In this document: positions 42,130 through 50,680 of the stretch, in pieces
Layout: the number at the start of each line of letters is the position of its first letter
Position numbering within the stretch: the stretch's first letter is position 1
From: Staphylococcus debuckii
GTDB lineage: Bacteria > Bacillota > Bacilli > Staphylococcales > Staphylococcaceae
Length of the DNA: 64,000 nt
Assembly: GCF_003718735.1 (NCBI RefSeq)
Contig: NZ_CP033460.1
Span: 2,108,001 to 2,172,000, forward strand
Direction: 5' to 3'
Position numbers and translations under genes: made by a program
The notes under the pieces: generated by a model
What the model was told of the DNA's origin: nothing
The model's input: only the letters and a program-made list of their open reading frames with translations
The model's database searches: none

Positions 42130-42158
42130 ATACTATTGATAACGATTCTCATTGTCAA
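42130..42158 (-). promoter_or_regulatory. htsA promoter and Fur box
   Basis: Minus-strand TTGACA (42153-42158) and TAGTAT (42130-42135), 17-bp spacer. The Fur box GATAACGATTCTCATTGTC (plus strand 42138-42156) fills the spacer and matches the 19-bp consensus at 17 positions. Iron-loaded Fur would repress htsABC. Confidence 0.88.
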
Positions 42159-42314
42159 CAATATTTTCCACTTTCTTGAAAAAAACTGAGAGAATTGCAT
42201 GATTGCGTTTTCTTTTGAAAAAGAGGAGCTTGGGATGTGAGGGATAGCGGGAGGTATGTGGGAGTTGTGGGAGTTGCGAGTTTGGAGTGAATGGCTGTGT
42301 GGGGATTATGCGAG

Positions 42315-42520
42315 TTTATTGGACATGTTGCTCTCATTCTTGGCCGATATACCCGTTTATTGGACACGTTTGCCTTATTCTTGGCCAATATATGCGTTTA
42401 TTGGACACGTTGACTCGATTCTTGGCCAATATATCTGTTTATTGGACACGTTTGCCTTATTCTTGACCAATATATCTGTTTATTGGACACGTTCGCCGCC
42501 ATCTTGGCCAAATATATCTA
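42315..42520 (+). repeat. Tandem repeat array, five 41-bp units
   Basis: Units begin at 42315, 42356, 42397, 42438 and 42479, each starting TTTATTGGACA. Consecutive units join as CCAATA...TATTGG, a small hairpin. Units differ at several bases in the middle. The 41-bp period breaks any reading frame, so the 89-codon frame over it is not a gene. The stretch 42200-42310 before it is G-rich on the plus strand and has no other recognisable feature. Confidence 0.9.
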
Positions 42521-42553
42521 TTTAACAAGCGTGTAAGGTTAGAAAATGTTAGA

Positions 42554-42586
42554 TTCTAGACACTACCTCACCAGAATTGTCTAGAA
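42554..42586. repeat. Perfect 9-bp inverted repeat
   Basis: TTCTAGACA (42554-42562) and TGTCTAGAA (42578-42586) around a 15-base loop, just beyond the sfaC terminator. It might be a backup terminator or protein site; no tail of T. Confidence 0.4.
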
Positions 42587-42593
42587 AACACAC

Positions 42594-42628
42594 TAAAGGA
42601 CCGGAACAAATTAATGTTCCGGCCCCTC
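42594..42628 (-). terminator. sfaABC terminator (shared repeat family)
   Basis: AGGACCGGAAC and GTTCCGGCCCCT around AAATTAAT, followed on the minus strand by TTTAG. Lies after sfaC. Confidence 0.75.
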
Positions 42629-42661
42629 CTCTATAAACCATACATCTCGCCGTGCAGCCCG

Positions 42662-43729
42662 CTATTTAATTTTTACTTTTTCATCTGCAGTTTGAAATGT
42701 GTCAACTAGGATTTGTATGCCTGGTTCTCTCACATAGTCATGCGGCAGTGTTTGTTGGTACATGCTTTGCGCTAATGCCTGATATCCTAATTTAAAAGTC
42801 ATGGTATCACCAACTTTATGATAATCAGAATTCTTCAAATCTACCATTAAGTGGTCACTCGTAGCGCCCATAATTCTTACATCGTCAAAAAGCGGAAATA
42901 TGTCTTTAACTGCAGTATCAATTTGTCCAACATCCAATATTGCTTGTAGATACGATGCATCTTGCGCTGTATCAATGCGAGGTTTGATCTCTATAATTTC
43001 TGCTTTTAAAGTGATAGCATTTTGGAATAAATAATGGATTGGTTGTTGATCAACGGTGTTTGTTCCTCTGAACAAGGACTCTCCGATGCGCAAATCATTA
43101 ATACGGCCAAAAGTACAGAAATCTAAGAGTGGTAAGGCACTAGAGTTGCCGCCTGAAATCATCTTCAACGGATAACCTGTTTTCTTTTCCACAGATTGAA
43201 TAAATTGATTAATTAGCAGTATGTCCTCTTCTGTAGGCGGAATGTCTTGGAAACACATAAAGTTGAATGCTAATCCAGCTAGACAGATATGTTTCATGTG
43301 CAGAATTTCGTTAATATATTCCACTATATCGTAAGTCAAGACGCCTTCTCTGCTATCTTTCCAATCCACCATCAATAATATTTTATGTTTGCGGCCAAGA
43401 GAGGCTGCCACTTGATTCAATTCATGAATCGTTTCTAAATCTGTTTGAATACTGATGCTCGTCTTCAATACGGTATCTTTCAACTCGCGGCGATTCGGCG
43501 TACGTATCATCATGTAAGACAAATCGTCATCGTGCAATTTATCAATATTAGCAAAGCGCGCATCACCTACATGATGGATACCTAATTCTTTCAACGCTTC
43601 GACGATAGGACGATCTCCGGCAATACATTTTATCACTGGAGTGATATCTAAACCGCGTTGTTCTAATTTATATTTCAACATTAAAGCATTGTATTGAATC
43701 TTAGCTAAATCTATTTCTAAGTATGCCAT
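42662..43729 (-). CDS. sfaC: Staphyloferrin A biosynthesis amino acid racemase SfaC
   Basis: PLP-dependent fold-type III racemase of 355 residues, thought to supply D-ornithine for staphyloferrin A. The N-terminus MAYLEIDLAKIQYNALML and the PVIKCIAGD segment contain the PLP-lysine (near residue 37 by homology). VDWKDSREGV, the SGGNSSALP loop (about 197) and RIGESLFRGTN (about 222) bind phosphate and substrate. The ATG with AAGGAGAG upstream is used; the longer frame starts inside sfaB. The gene begins 5 bp after the sfaB stop. It belongs to the alanine/ornithine racemase-like group. Confidence 0.9.
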   Translation of the reverse strand: MAYLEIDLAKIQYNALMLKYKLEQRGLDITPVIKCIAGDRPIVEALKELGIHHVGDARFANIDKLHDDDLSYMMIRTPNRRELKDTVLKTSISIQTDLETIHELNQVAASLGRKHKILLMVDWKDSREGVLTYDIVEYINEILHMKHICLAGLAFNFMCFQDIPPTEEDILLINQFIQSVEKKTGYPLKMISGGNSSALPLLDFCTFGRINDLRIGESLFRGTNTVDQQPIHYLFQNAITLKAEIIEIKPRIDTAQDASYLQAILDVGQIDTAVKDIFPLFDDVRIMGATSDHLMVDLKNSDYHKVGDTMTFKLGYQALAQSMYQQTLPHDYVREPGIQILVDTFQTADEKVKIK

Positions 43730-43734
43730 CTTGG

Positions 43735-45492
43735 TCACTCTCCTTCCCATAACGGGTTGGCAACTTCAGTGTTTACATATTTTTTAACTTTGCCTTCCAT
43801 ACGCATACGCATCAGTGATTTGACTTTCATCGTTTTTGCAAATAATACTTTTTTCAAAATATCAGCGTGTGGTTTATTCGGATCGATTGCATTCAGTGTA
43901 ATATGGCGGATAATCTCAAATATTTCATCTTCCTCGATACAATCGTATTGTTGAAAATGATACGTTAATTCTCCCATCTGATTCTGAATGACTGCATGTT
44001 GGAATTTGGCTATGACATCTTCAATTTTATCAGCAATCAGACTTTGATTTTCTACCTCTACATTAGGCAGTTTTTCTTGTAAAGATGGCAAATCAATGCG
44101 TGAGCCACCTAAATCGCGTACTGCGAAAGCCATTCTATAATCTTTACCAAGTTTCACAATGGTGTTTTGCATGTGCGCTTCTAACGCAATACCGTAATCT
44201 TGAATGTAAGCAATTAAAGGTGGAATTAATGTATGTGCATAAACAGTTATAAATTGCTTAATTGTATTTTTAGAAATTTCGTTGTCTACCCATTCTAAAT
44301 AACTATCTACAATGGTATGGTCATCAATCGGATTAGGATTGACCAGACTCGCAGTGACAACTGTCACGCCTTCTCCATCTATAAAAGGCTTTTCTCTTAC
44401 GATGTAAGCCAATTGTCTTGCTTTATCCGCTTCTACATCAGCATGCAATCCATATGGCTCTTTAGCGATTTTCAATTGTGGATAAAGATGCAGCATATCT
44501 TGCAGTTCATAACTCAATTTCGGACCGTCTTTGGTGGTTACCGATGAAACTGTGCGAACTGCACTTGTTGCTTGTACTTCAACAGGCAACTTGATGTGAA
44601 ACGGGCGATTGAGCAAAGCCATCGTTCTAAATGATAAAGTCGCTTTAGAGGGTAACGTGATCGGCGTCGGAATCAGCCGTCTCTCTTGTATCCAGTCTTT
44701 GAAGCGGTCAATAATCACATGTTCATATTGCCATGGATGGACAATGACGACATCATAATCTTCTAATTTTAAATTTAATGCTTTGACGAAATGTTTTAAA
44801 CGCTGCTTTTCATCTCTCAATACTTCATTCAACATAAAGTCAGGATCGAGAGAAGCGGATGTCGCAATTGCATCCTCTTTTCGAATTAACATGACTTTCA
44901 AAGGAATTACCTTTTCAAACTCAGGCGCATAACGTTCCACTTCTTCATTCGACAGGGGCAGCTTCGTCTTGGACAACGGATGTGTCGGATGTCCTTCTAC
45001 TGCCAAGCTTTCTGAATAGAGCAAGTCGTTCATTTCATCTAATGCACTCATGTGCTGCATCCAAGCAAAATAGTTCAAACTTACTGGCATTCTGGAAAAC
45101 TTCATGCTGTCATGAATTAATTTGCGGCGCTGACCCATCTGAGCATACGTAAGATCGAACCCTCTTCGGCTGTGAATCAGTTCTTGCTCAAGACGTTCTG
45201 GAATTGTAACCTCAAATTCTTCCTCCAGAATCTTCAGTAATTGTTCTAAGGTCTGAACGATGACTTCCTGATTTCTAATTTGGAATGCTAACGGGCCGTT
45301 CATCGTATAGCGTTTGAAGGCGGCTTCACCTGTTACCTGCACTGACAGAATACGTCCTTTAAATTGAACGTCTAAATGGCCGTCATAGTGATCGATTCTT
45401 GTACCTTCCGGAAAAATATTTTCTTTAATCATCGCATTCAATACACGGTGCTGCATATTGATGTCTGCACGTTGAATGGTTGTTTGTATCAT
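43735..45492 (-). CDS. sfaB: Staphyloferrin A synthetase SfaB (NIS type, IucA/IucC family)
   Basis: ATP-dependent condensing enzyme of 585 residues. Known reaction in S. aureus: adds the second citrate to the citryl-D-ornithine intermediate. Seen landmarks of NIS synthetases: VEGHPTHPLSKTKL (about 165-178, ATP site), IVHPWQYEHVI (about 250), SFRTMALLNRPFHIKLPVEVQATSAVRTVS (in pieces, about 286-315), GIALEAHMQNTIV (about 425) and the VRDLGGSRID segment. It overlaps sfaA by 4 bp and is followed by sfaC. Confidence 0.92.
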   Translation of the reverse strand: MIQTTIQRADINMQHRVLNAMIKENIFPEGTRIDHYDGHLDVQFKGRILSVQVTGEAAFKRYTMNGPLAFQIRNQEVIVQTLEQLLKILEEEFEVTIPERLEQELIHSRRGFDLTYAQMGQRRKLIHDSMKFSRMPVSLNYFAWMQHMSALDEMNDLLYSESLAVEGHPTHPLSKTKLPLSNEEVERYAPEFEKVIPLKVMLIRKEDAIATSASLDPDFMLNEVLRDEKQRLKHFVKALNLKLEDYDVVIVHPWQYEHVIIDRFKDWIQERRLIPTPITLPSKATLSFRTMALLNRPFHIKLPVEVQATSAVRTVSSVTTKDGPKLSYELQDMLHLYPQLKIAKEPYGLHADVEADKARQLAYIVREKPFIDGEGVTVVTASLVNPNPIDDHTIVDSYLEWVDNEISKNTIKQFITVYAHTLIPPLIAYIQDYGIALEAHMQNTIVKLGKDYRMAFAVRDLGGSRIDLPSLQEKLPNVEVENQSLIADKIEDVIAKFQHAVIQNQMGELTYHFQQYDCIEEDEIFEIIRHITLNAIDPNKPHADILKKVLFAKTMKVKSLMRMRMEGKVKKYVNTEVANPLWEGE

Positions 45493-46664
45493 ACTACACT
45501 TCCTCTATTCTTCATTTCTTTGATACCAAAAAAGATGACGGCAACTATAATTGTACTGACACCCATGGCTATAAATGTCGGGATAATACCGATCCACTCT
45601 GTTAAAGCACTCATGATCACTGAACCTAGCGGAATCATACCGCGGTCCATCATGACGATACTGAGTATGCGTCCTCTACGTTCATCCTCTATGTGAGTTT
45701 GAAAATAGACTCTGTTGGTGGTACGTGCACATTGGCTGAATAACCCAATGAGAAAAATAAATCCAAAGAGTAATATCGAATTCGGCATAATCACTGCAAT
45801 TAATGCTACCCCGAATAATATTGAGCTTAAGTAATAAACATTAATAGAATAGAAAAACTTCAATATTTTGGGTAATAATAAGGTAGCAGTGATACCGCCG
45901 ATTGCACTAAATGTCATGGCAATCCCAAAGACAGATGCTTGACCAGGAAAGTTCAAACTGGTTAGCACAGGCAAGAGCGTGGTATATGAGAAACCAGTCG
46001 CCATAATAATGAGTGAAGTTATAAATATATTAAACCCTTGTACATGGGTTTTAAAATAATCCGCTACAATACCAAATGAAAATTTAGTGTCAGCTTCTTT
46101 GCCTGTTGATGCTACTTTAAAATGCAGTGGCAAGCACAGAAGCGTTGCCAAACAATATGTAATTGTTTGTGCCAAGAAGGCGAACTTCACATTCAGTGCG
46201 GCTATAATCGCACCTGCAATAGCCGGTCCGATTGAGCGGCAGATATTAATAATAAATGAATGATAGGAAACTGCCTTGACTGTACTGAGCGATTCAGACA
46301 AATCCGGTAAAATCGCTTGTCTGATTGGCGTCTCAACAGCATTGAGTATGCCTCTCCCGCAGGCATAAATCAATATTATATATATAGGCAATTGCCCCAT
46401 TTTGAAGCTGAGAAAACATAAAATTGCAGTTAATACTGTCGAAGAGGTAATCGTAATACGAATTAACACACCTCTGTCATATTTATCTGCTATCGACCCA
46501 GCCCAAATACTTAAAAATAGTATGGGAATGAGTCGAACAAAATTAACCAGTCCTAAGTAAAATGCATTATGATATAACTCATATACATACCAATTTAATG
46601 CGATTTGGCCAATCCAATTCCCCAAAAACAGAAGGAATGAACTTGGAAAAAAATACTTTGCCAT
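45489..46664 (-). CDS. sfaA: Staphyloferrin A exporter SfaA (MFS)
   Basis: Membrane exporter of 391 residues with 12 helices, which secretes staphyloferrin A. TM1 is LLFLGNWIGQIALNWYVY, the loop 2-3 motif is GSIADKYDRGVLI (about 57-69), and NAVETPIRQAILPDL is seen near 113. This is the enterobactin exporter-like (EntS) pattern of siderophore MFS carriers. The start ATG has AGGTGG upstream; the 39-residue longer frame extends across the Fur box and -10 element and cannot be translated from that promoter. First gene of sfaABC, divergent from sfaD. Confidence 0.9.
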   Translation of the reverse strand: MAKYFFPSSFLLFLGNWIGQIALNWYVYELYHNAFYLGLVNFVRLIPILFLSIWAGSIADKYDRGVLIRITITSSTVLTAILCFLSFKMGQLPIYIILIYACGRGILNAVETPIRQAILPDLSESLSTVKAVSYHSFIINICRSIGPAIAGAIIAALNVKFAFLAQTITYCLATLLCLPLHFKVASTGKEADTKFSFGIVADYFKTHVQGFNIFITSLIIMATGFSYTTLLPVLTSLNFPGQASVFGIAMTFSAIGGITATLLLPKILKFFYSINVYYLSSILFGVALIAVIMPNSILLFGFIFLIGLFSQCARTTNRVYFQTHIEDERRGRILSIVMMDRGMIPLGSVIMSALTEWIGIIPTFIAMGVSTIIVAVIFFGIKEMKNRGSVV

Positions 46665-46688
46665 TGATAATTCCACCTGTCTTTTTAA

Positions 46689-46748
46689 TTGATAATGATT
46701 ATCATTACCGATATGATGGATTATACAAATCTTTGGTAGTTTTGTAAA
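46689..46748. promoter_or_regulatory. Divergent sfaA/sfaD promoters with one Fur box
   Basis: sfaD: TTGATA (46689-46694) and TATGAT (46712-46717), 17-bp spacer, rightward. sfaA: minus-strand TTTACA (46743-46748) and TATAAT (46720-46725), 17-bp spacer. The Fur box GATAATGATTATCATTACC (46691-46709) covers the sfaD -35/spacer and the sfaA start region, so one Fur dimer set could repress both. Confidence 0.87.
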
Positions 46749-46770
46749 ATATTTATTGAAGAGGTGTACT

Positions 46771-48738
46771 ATGAACAACAATTTAGAATCACAAAATATA
46801 AAAGCTTTATCCCTTACAAAAGAAGAACAATCAGCTTATGATTATCTGGCAGAAAGTCATCCTAAATGGGCTGAAGCCTTCCAAACAGTCTTAATGCAGG
46901 CAAGAGATTTAATATCAAAGCGTTTGATTGTTTCAATCTATCGAGAAAATATGGTGGGACAAGGTCAAAATAGCGAGATTATTTCTGCTGAGCAATTACC
47001 GTTCGCTTTAACTGCTCCCACAGGAAAAATTATGAAAATGATCTGGCCTCGTTCCGGTAAAATATTGTATGCACCTATTAGCGGGTTCCATGCATTTGAT
47101 CGCATAGACATGGAGGCTCCGTTTTATTTTTCTGAACTAGAGACTGAAAAGGTACAACGTCTTCAGCATCCGGAAGAAGTGCTTGAAGTTATTCTTAATG
47201 AGGCTCCAGAATATAAAGGCGCTGCCAGCAATCAATTCAGCGACGACTTGATGAATAGTGCAGCCAATATGGCAATGGCCTTGAGCTATCAACATTTAGC
47301 CTTGCAAGATGAAGACCGCCCTATGTTGGAAATTATTGCCAATCATATTGATAGTTATTTGCGTTCAGAACAAGCAGTTGTTGAAGGCCATCCGCTTCAT
47401 CCTGGCGCTAAACTGCGTAAAGGTCTATCACCAGAAATGAATTATCAATATTCATCTGAATTTCATCAACCGCAGCACTTAAATTTTATTGCGGTTCACA
47501 AAGATTTGACACGCACACAATCACTTGGATATACATATAATGAACTGATTTTCCAAGCGTTTCCAGGCTTAGAAAAAGCCTTTAAGCAATCATTAACTCA
47601 TGACCAGCAAGATGATTATCGAGTAATGATTCTGCATCCATGGCAATATTCAGAAATTCTGCATCGTGACTATCAAGATGAAATTGCACGTGGCTTAATA
47701 GTGGATATGACTTATGATACAACCTATTATGCCGGTCTTTCATTTAGAACTTTGATGCCGAAGCTGCCTATTATCACGCCCCATGTTAAGTTATCTACTA
47801 ATGTACATATTACTGGGGAAATACGTACTTTATCAGAGCAGACTACTTTCAATGGGCCATTAGTAACTGAAATATTAGAAGACATTATGCAAAAGGATAT
47901 GTTGTTTAGTGATATTAACTCTAGTCCGATTCCAGAAACAGCAGGCATTCACTTTTACAATACCGATGATAAAGGAGATCATCAAACGAGACGCAGTGAG
48001 CAACTTGGAAGCTTATTGCGTACAAACATCTATCAATTAGCAGACAAAGAAACGATTAATCTAATTCCTTCTAGTTTGGTGGCTTACAATCCGAATCAAG
48101 GAGAAGCAGTGGTCAATTCATTAATTCACCGTGCTCAATTTGCAGGACAACATGCTGATTTCGAAAAAGCTGCTCATGCTTGGCTTTCTGAATATGCTCA
48201 AGCTTTATTAGATATGGTAATTCCGTTGCTCGTGAAATACGGAATTGCTTTAGAAGCACATTTACAAAATGCGATTGCCTCTTTCAATCTAGACGGCACA
48301 TTGAATCATATGTATATTCGAGATTTCGAAGGGCTGCGCATTGATGAAGCACAATTGAATCGCAGCGGTTATTCAACTGAGCATTTTCATGAAAAATCAC
48401 GTATCCTAACTCATAAACCAGCTTCTGTTTTTAACAAAGCTTTCTATTCTACTGTGCAAAATCATTTAGGCGAGATTATCTTGACCATCGCTCAACATAC
48501 AGAGGATAGTGTGCAATTTGAAAATGCTTTATGGGATGCAATTCGCACAATCATTCAAGAGAAGTTTAAAATAATGCGTGCATCTGGAGAAATTGAAGAA
48601 CAACGTTTGAAGGAAATAGAAGACATCTTCTTCGATCAGAAAATCGATTATAAATGCGTCACTACAATGCGTTTAGAGGACGAAGCACATGAGTACACAT
48701 ATGTGAAAGTCGACAATCCTTTACACACTGAAAAGTAA
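46771..48738 (+). CDS. sfaD: Staphyloferrin A synthetase SfaD (NIS type, IucA/IucC family)
   Basis: NIS synthetase of 655 residues. Known role in S. aureus: condenses citrate with the delta-amine of D-ornithine as the first step of staphyloferrin A assembly. Visible landmarks: VEGHPLHPGAKLRKG (about 208-222), MILHPWQYSEIL (about 288), SFRTLMPKLPIITPHVKLSTNVHITGEIRTLS (in pieces), KYGIALEAHLQNAI (about 488-501) and YIRDFEG. The ATG has GAAGAGGTG upstream; a TTG five codons earlier lies in this site. It is divergent from sfaABC, the arrangement known in other staphylococci. Confidence 0.93.
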   Translation: MNNNLESQNIKALSLTKEEQSAYDYLAESHPKWAEAFQTVLMQARDLISKRLIVSIYRENMVGQGQNSEIISAEQLPFALTAPTGKIMKMIWPRSGKILYAPISGFHAFDRIDMEAPFYFSELETEKVQRLQHPEEVLEVILNEAPEYKGAASNQFSDDLMNSAANMAMALSYQHLALQDEDRPMLEIIANHIDSYLRSEQAVVEGHPLHPGAKLRKGLSPEMNYQYSSEFHQPQHLNFIAVHKDLTRTQSLGYTYNELIFQAFPGLEKAFKQSLTHDQQDDYRVMILHPWQYSEILHRDYQDEIARGLIVDMTYDTTYYAGLSFRTLMPKLPIITPHVKLSTNVHITGEIRTLSEQTTFNGPLVTEILEDIMQKDMLFSDINSSPIPETAGIHFYNTDDKGDHQTRRSEQLGSLLRTNIYQLADKETINLIPSSLVAYNPNQGEAVVNSLIHRAQFAGQHADFEKAAHAWLSEYAQALLDMVIPLLVKYGIALEAHLQNAIASFNLDGTLNHMYIRDFEGLRIDEAQLNRSGYSTEHFHEKSRILTHKPASVFNKAFYSTVQNHLGEIILTIAQHTEDSVQFENALWDAIRTIIQEKFKIMRASGEIEEQRLKEIEDIFFDQKIDYKCVTTMRLEDEAHEYTYVKVDNPLHTEK

Positions 48739-48762
48739 TACCTTGAAAGAGTGTGGCAGAAT

Positions 48763-48806
48763 TAAGGGAGCCGGACATTAAATTGGTCCGCTCCCTTATT
48801 TTTTTA
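48763..48806 (+). terminator. sfaD terminator (shared repeat family)
   Basis: AAGGGAGC-GGAC (48764-48776) pairs with GTCCGCTCCCTT (48786-48797), followed by ATTTTTTT. Confidence 0.85.
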
Positions 48807-48832
48807 GGTCGCAACTCGGTAGTCATAGTGAA

Positions 48833-48867
48833 TTAAAAAAAGCGATGCACGTTTAATATGCACCGCT
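48833..48867 (-). terminator. asp23 operon terminator
   Basis: AGCGATGCA (48841-48849) and TGCACCGCT (48859-48867) with one mismatch, followed on the minus strand by TTTTTTTAATT. Confidence 0.8.
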
Positions 48868-48883
48868 CATTCTTTACAATTAA

Positions 48884-49381
48884 TTATTGAAGACCTTTGT
48901 TTTGGTCTTGTTGTTGCTGTTGGTTATTCTTTTGTTTTAATTCAAACTCTTTACGAGTTAAAACATCATCAACACGCATGTTGACTTCAACTACTTGCAA
49001 ACCAGTCATATGTTTCACTTGTTCTTTAATTAAATCTGTTACTTTTTGGAAGATTTTAGGTGCTGATTCGCCGTATTCTAAGACTACTTTTAAATCAACT
49101 GCAGTTTGTTTTTCTCCTACTTCCACTGACACACCTTGTGTCACATTTTCAGTACTAGAGAATTGATTACTTAAATTATCTACAAAGTTACCTTTTAAAG
49201 ATAAGATACCTTGTACTTCGCGCGCTGCAATACCTGCAATTTTCTCGATTACTTCATCTGAAAATGTAAGTTTATTATGAAATTTCGGTTTAGTATTCTC
49301 TTGGTTTTTTTCTTGTTCAAGTGAATCTACGCCAGTTTCTTGATCATACGCTTGTTTTGCTTTTGTGTTATCTACTGCCAT
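48884..49381 (-). CDS. asp23: Alkaline shock protein 23
   Basis: Abundant membrane-associated stress protein of the Asp23/Gls24 family, 165 residues. The N-terminal 45 residues are polar ([15 protein letters not shown]), the Asp23 domain covers about 48-148 ([25 protein letters not shown] in pieces; [10 protein letters not shown]), and the tail is Gln-rich ([10 protein letters not shown]). In S. aureus the protein is held at the membrane by AmaP and its loss induces cell wall stress genes. The ATG has AAAAGGGG upstream; the longer frame adds 15 residues with no support. Third gene of the amaP-DUF2273-asp23 operon. Confidence 0.95.
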   Translation of the reverse strand: MAVDNTKAKQAYDQETGVDSLEQEKNQENTKPKFHNKLTFSDEVIEKIAGIAAREVQGILSLKGNFVDNLSNQFSSTENVTQGVSVEVGEKQTAVDLKVVLEYGESAPKIFQKVTDLIKEQVKHMTGLQVVEVNMRVDDVLTRKEFELKQKNNQQQQQDQNKGLQ

Positions 49382-49444
49382 AATAGGATTCCCCTTTTCT
49401 AATTTAAAATAGTCGTTAATGCTCAACTACATTGGATTAAGTAT

Positions 49445-49681
49445 TTAGCTCCACCGGTTTAAGAAGTTTAAGAATTCTTGTCTACGGTCTTTAATGTACC
49501 CGATACCTATGCCGATTAAACATAGCACCACAATGAGAACCGTCTTCCAAAAGCCCAGTGTTAAAAATAAAACTGCAATGATAAGAAATACTAAAAATCC
49601 AACAATTCTGCCTGCGTAATTTTTTATAAAATTAACCACATGCTGTGTCGTGTCATTCGGTTTTTGATTGTTATTCGCCAT
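49445..49681 (-). CDS. DUF2273 small membrane protein of the asp23 operon
   Basis: A 78-residue protein with a polar N-terminus (NNNQKPNDTTQHVVN), two adjacent membrane helices (about 28-66, RIVGFLVFLIIAVLFLTLGFWKTVLIVVLCLIGIGIGYI in pieces), and a short basic end (KDRRQEF). It is the conserved middle gene between amaP and asp23 in staphylococci, annotated as DUF2273. It probably takes part in the same membrane complex, but its role is not known. The ATG follows a GGAGG-like site; 11 bp separate it from amaP. Confidence 0.9.
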   Translation of the reverse strand: MANNNQKPNDTTQHVVNFIKNYAGRIVGFLVFLIIAVLFLTLGFWKTVLIVVLCLIGIGIGYIKDRRQEFLNFLNRWS

Positions 49682-49692
49682 GATATCCCTCC

Positions 49693-50241
49693 TTATAGCA
49701 CTCTTGGACTAGATGGACTTTTCTGATCTTTGACATTGACTTCTAATTTACGTACGGGCACTTCAGAGAAGTATTCTACTTTCTGTTTAATATCTTTTCG
49801 AACATTTTCTGTCAGTGTTTTCGCATGTGTGTCGTCTGGCAAAAAGAAATCCGCTTTAATATCTATGTAGGATTTTTTCTTTTTACTGTAGCACTTCGTT
49901 ACCACATTCGGTTGCATCAATTGTTCATATTGCGCTAAAGTATCATAAACAACTTTGTCTATAGATTTGCGAGCAATATAAATATGTCCATCTTTATAAA
50001 TTTTATAAAGTCCAGGCTTGCGATGCGTCGGTGCAAATAAACTGAAGACCAATATCAAGCCGAGTAATATGAGCAATCCTGACAACACGAAGAGTACGGG
50101 TAGAAACCAAGCGAACGTCAATAATTGATGTCGATAGGTCTCAACTTGTGGGACTTGAGGTACTTTCGCAATCATAAATACGAGCATTCCCACTACGATA
50201 ACGATGAGCAATCCTAAGATGAAATTTTTCAATCTTCTCAC
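49693..50241 (-). CDS. amaP: Alkaline shock response membrane anchor AmaP
   Basis: A 182-residue protein with two N-terminal membrane helices (about 6-24 and 44-68) forming a hairpin, and a cytoplasmic Asp23-like domain (about 75-175, YKIYKDGHIYIARKSIDKVVY in pieces; VEVNVKDQK-like end). It anchors Asp23 to the membrane in S. aureus. The start is GTG with AAGGAGG nine bases upstream. A sigma-B-type promoter lies 49-73 bp upstream, so the whole operon should respond to general stress. Confidence 0.9.
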   Translation of the reverse strand: MRRLKNFILGLLIVIVVGMLVFMIAKVPQVPQVETYRHQLLTFAWFLPVLFVLSGLLILLGLILVFSLFAPTHRKPGLYKIYKDGHIYIARKSIDKVVYDTLAQYEQLMQPNVVTKCYSKKKKSYIDIKADFFLPDDTHAKTLTENVRKDIKQKVEYFSEVPVRKLEVNVKDQKSPSSPRVL

Positions 50242-50289
50242 AGCGCTGCACCTCCTTATTTCTATTACATAATATTGTTATATTTTAAA

Positions 50290-50314
50290 ATACCCTCAAT
50301 AATATGTTAAAAAC
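50290..50314 (-). promoter_or_regulatory. Sigma-B-type promoter of amaP-asp23
   Basis: Minus-strand GTTTTT (50309-50314) and GGGTAT (50290-50295) separated by 13 bp, matching the sigma-B pattern GTTT..N12-15..GGGTAT. asp23 is a standard sigma-B reporter in S. aureus. Confidence 0.8.
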
Positions 50315-50401
50315 ACTTTCATTTAAATATAGTCAAATTTAATTATCAAAAATCAAAGGAGATGGTTGAATTTTGATTTTTAGTATGAAGGATTGTCTAT
50401 G

Positions 50402-50573
50402 TGTATAGGCGCCGGTCGCGAGCCTAGACACTTTCACCTCGATCTGTATAGGCGGAGATTGCGAGCCTCGACACATTCGCCTCGATCTGTATAGGCGCCG
50501 GTCGCGAGCCTCAACACTTTCGCTCCGATCTGTATAGGCGGGGATTGCGAGCCTCGACACTTTCACCGACTCG
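50402..50573 (+). repeat. GC-rich tandem repeat array, four 43-bp units in A-B-A-B order
   Basis: Units begin at 50402, 50445, 50488 and 50531 with TGTATAGGCG. Units 1 and 3 continue CCGGTCGCGAGCCT; units 2 and 4 continue G(A/G)GATTGCGAGCCT, so the array is a duplicated 86-bp dimer. It is markedly more GC-rich than its surroundings. The 80-codon frame across it changes frame between units and is not a gene. It lies between the opuD2 terminator and the amaP promoter; the rest of 50315-50680 has no other feature. Confidence 0.9.
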
Positions 50574-50613
50574 CCCGACAAATCCCCTCTTTTTTCATAA
50601 ATTTACGTCCCCT

Positions 50614-50652
50614 CATAAAAAGAAAGCCGAGACTTTGACAAGTCTCAGCTCT
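50614..50652 (-). terminator. opuD2 terminator
   Basis: AGCCGAGACTT (50625-50635) and AAGTCTCAGCT (50640-50650), followed on the minus strand by TTTCTTTTTATG. Confidence 0.85.
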
Positions 50653-50680
50653 CATAGTGAAAGGCTCTCGCCCTTGCACT

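Noticed and set aside
42315..42520. Possible CRISPR array
   Set aside because: Units are contiguous and similar along their whole length with no unique spacers, and no cas genes are present. The same applies to 50402-50573.
42256..42525. 89-codon open frame over the 41-bp repeats
   Set aside because: Repeat period is not a multiple of three, so successive units are read in different frames; no ribosome site and Trp-rich nonsense composition.
50339..50581. 80-codon open frame over the 43-bp repeats
   Set aside because: Frame changes between units; chance opening due to GC-rich repeats.
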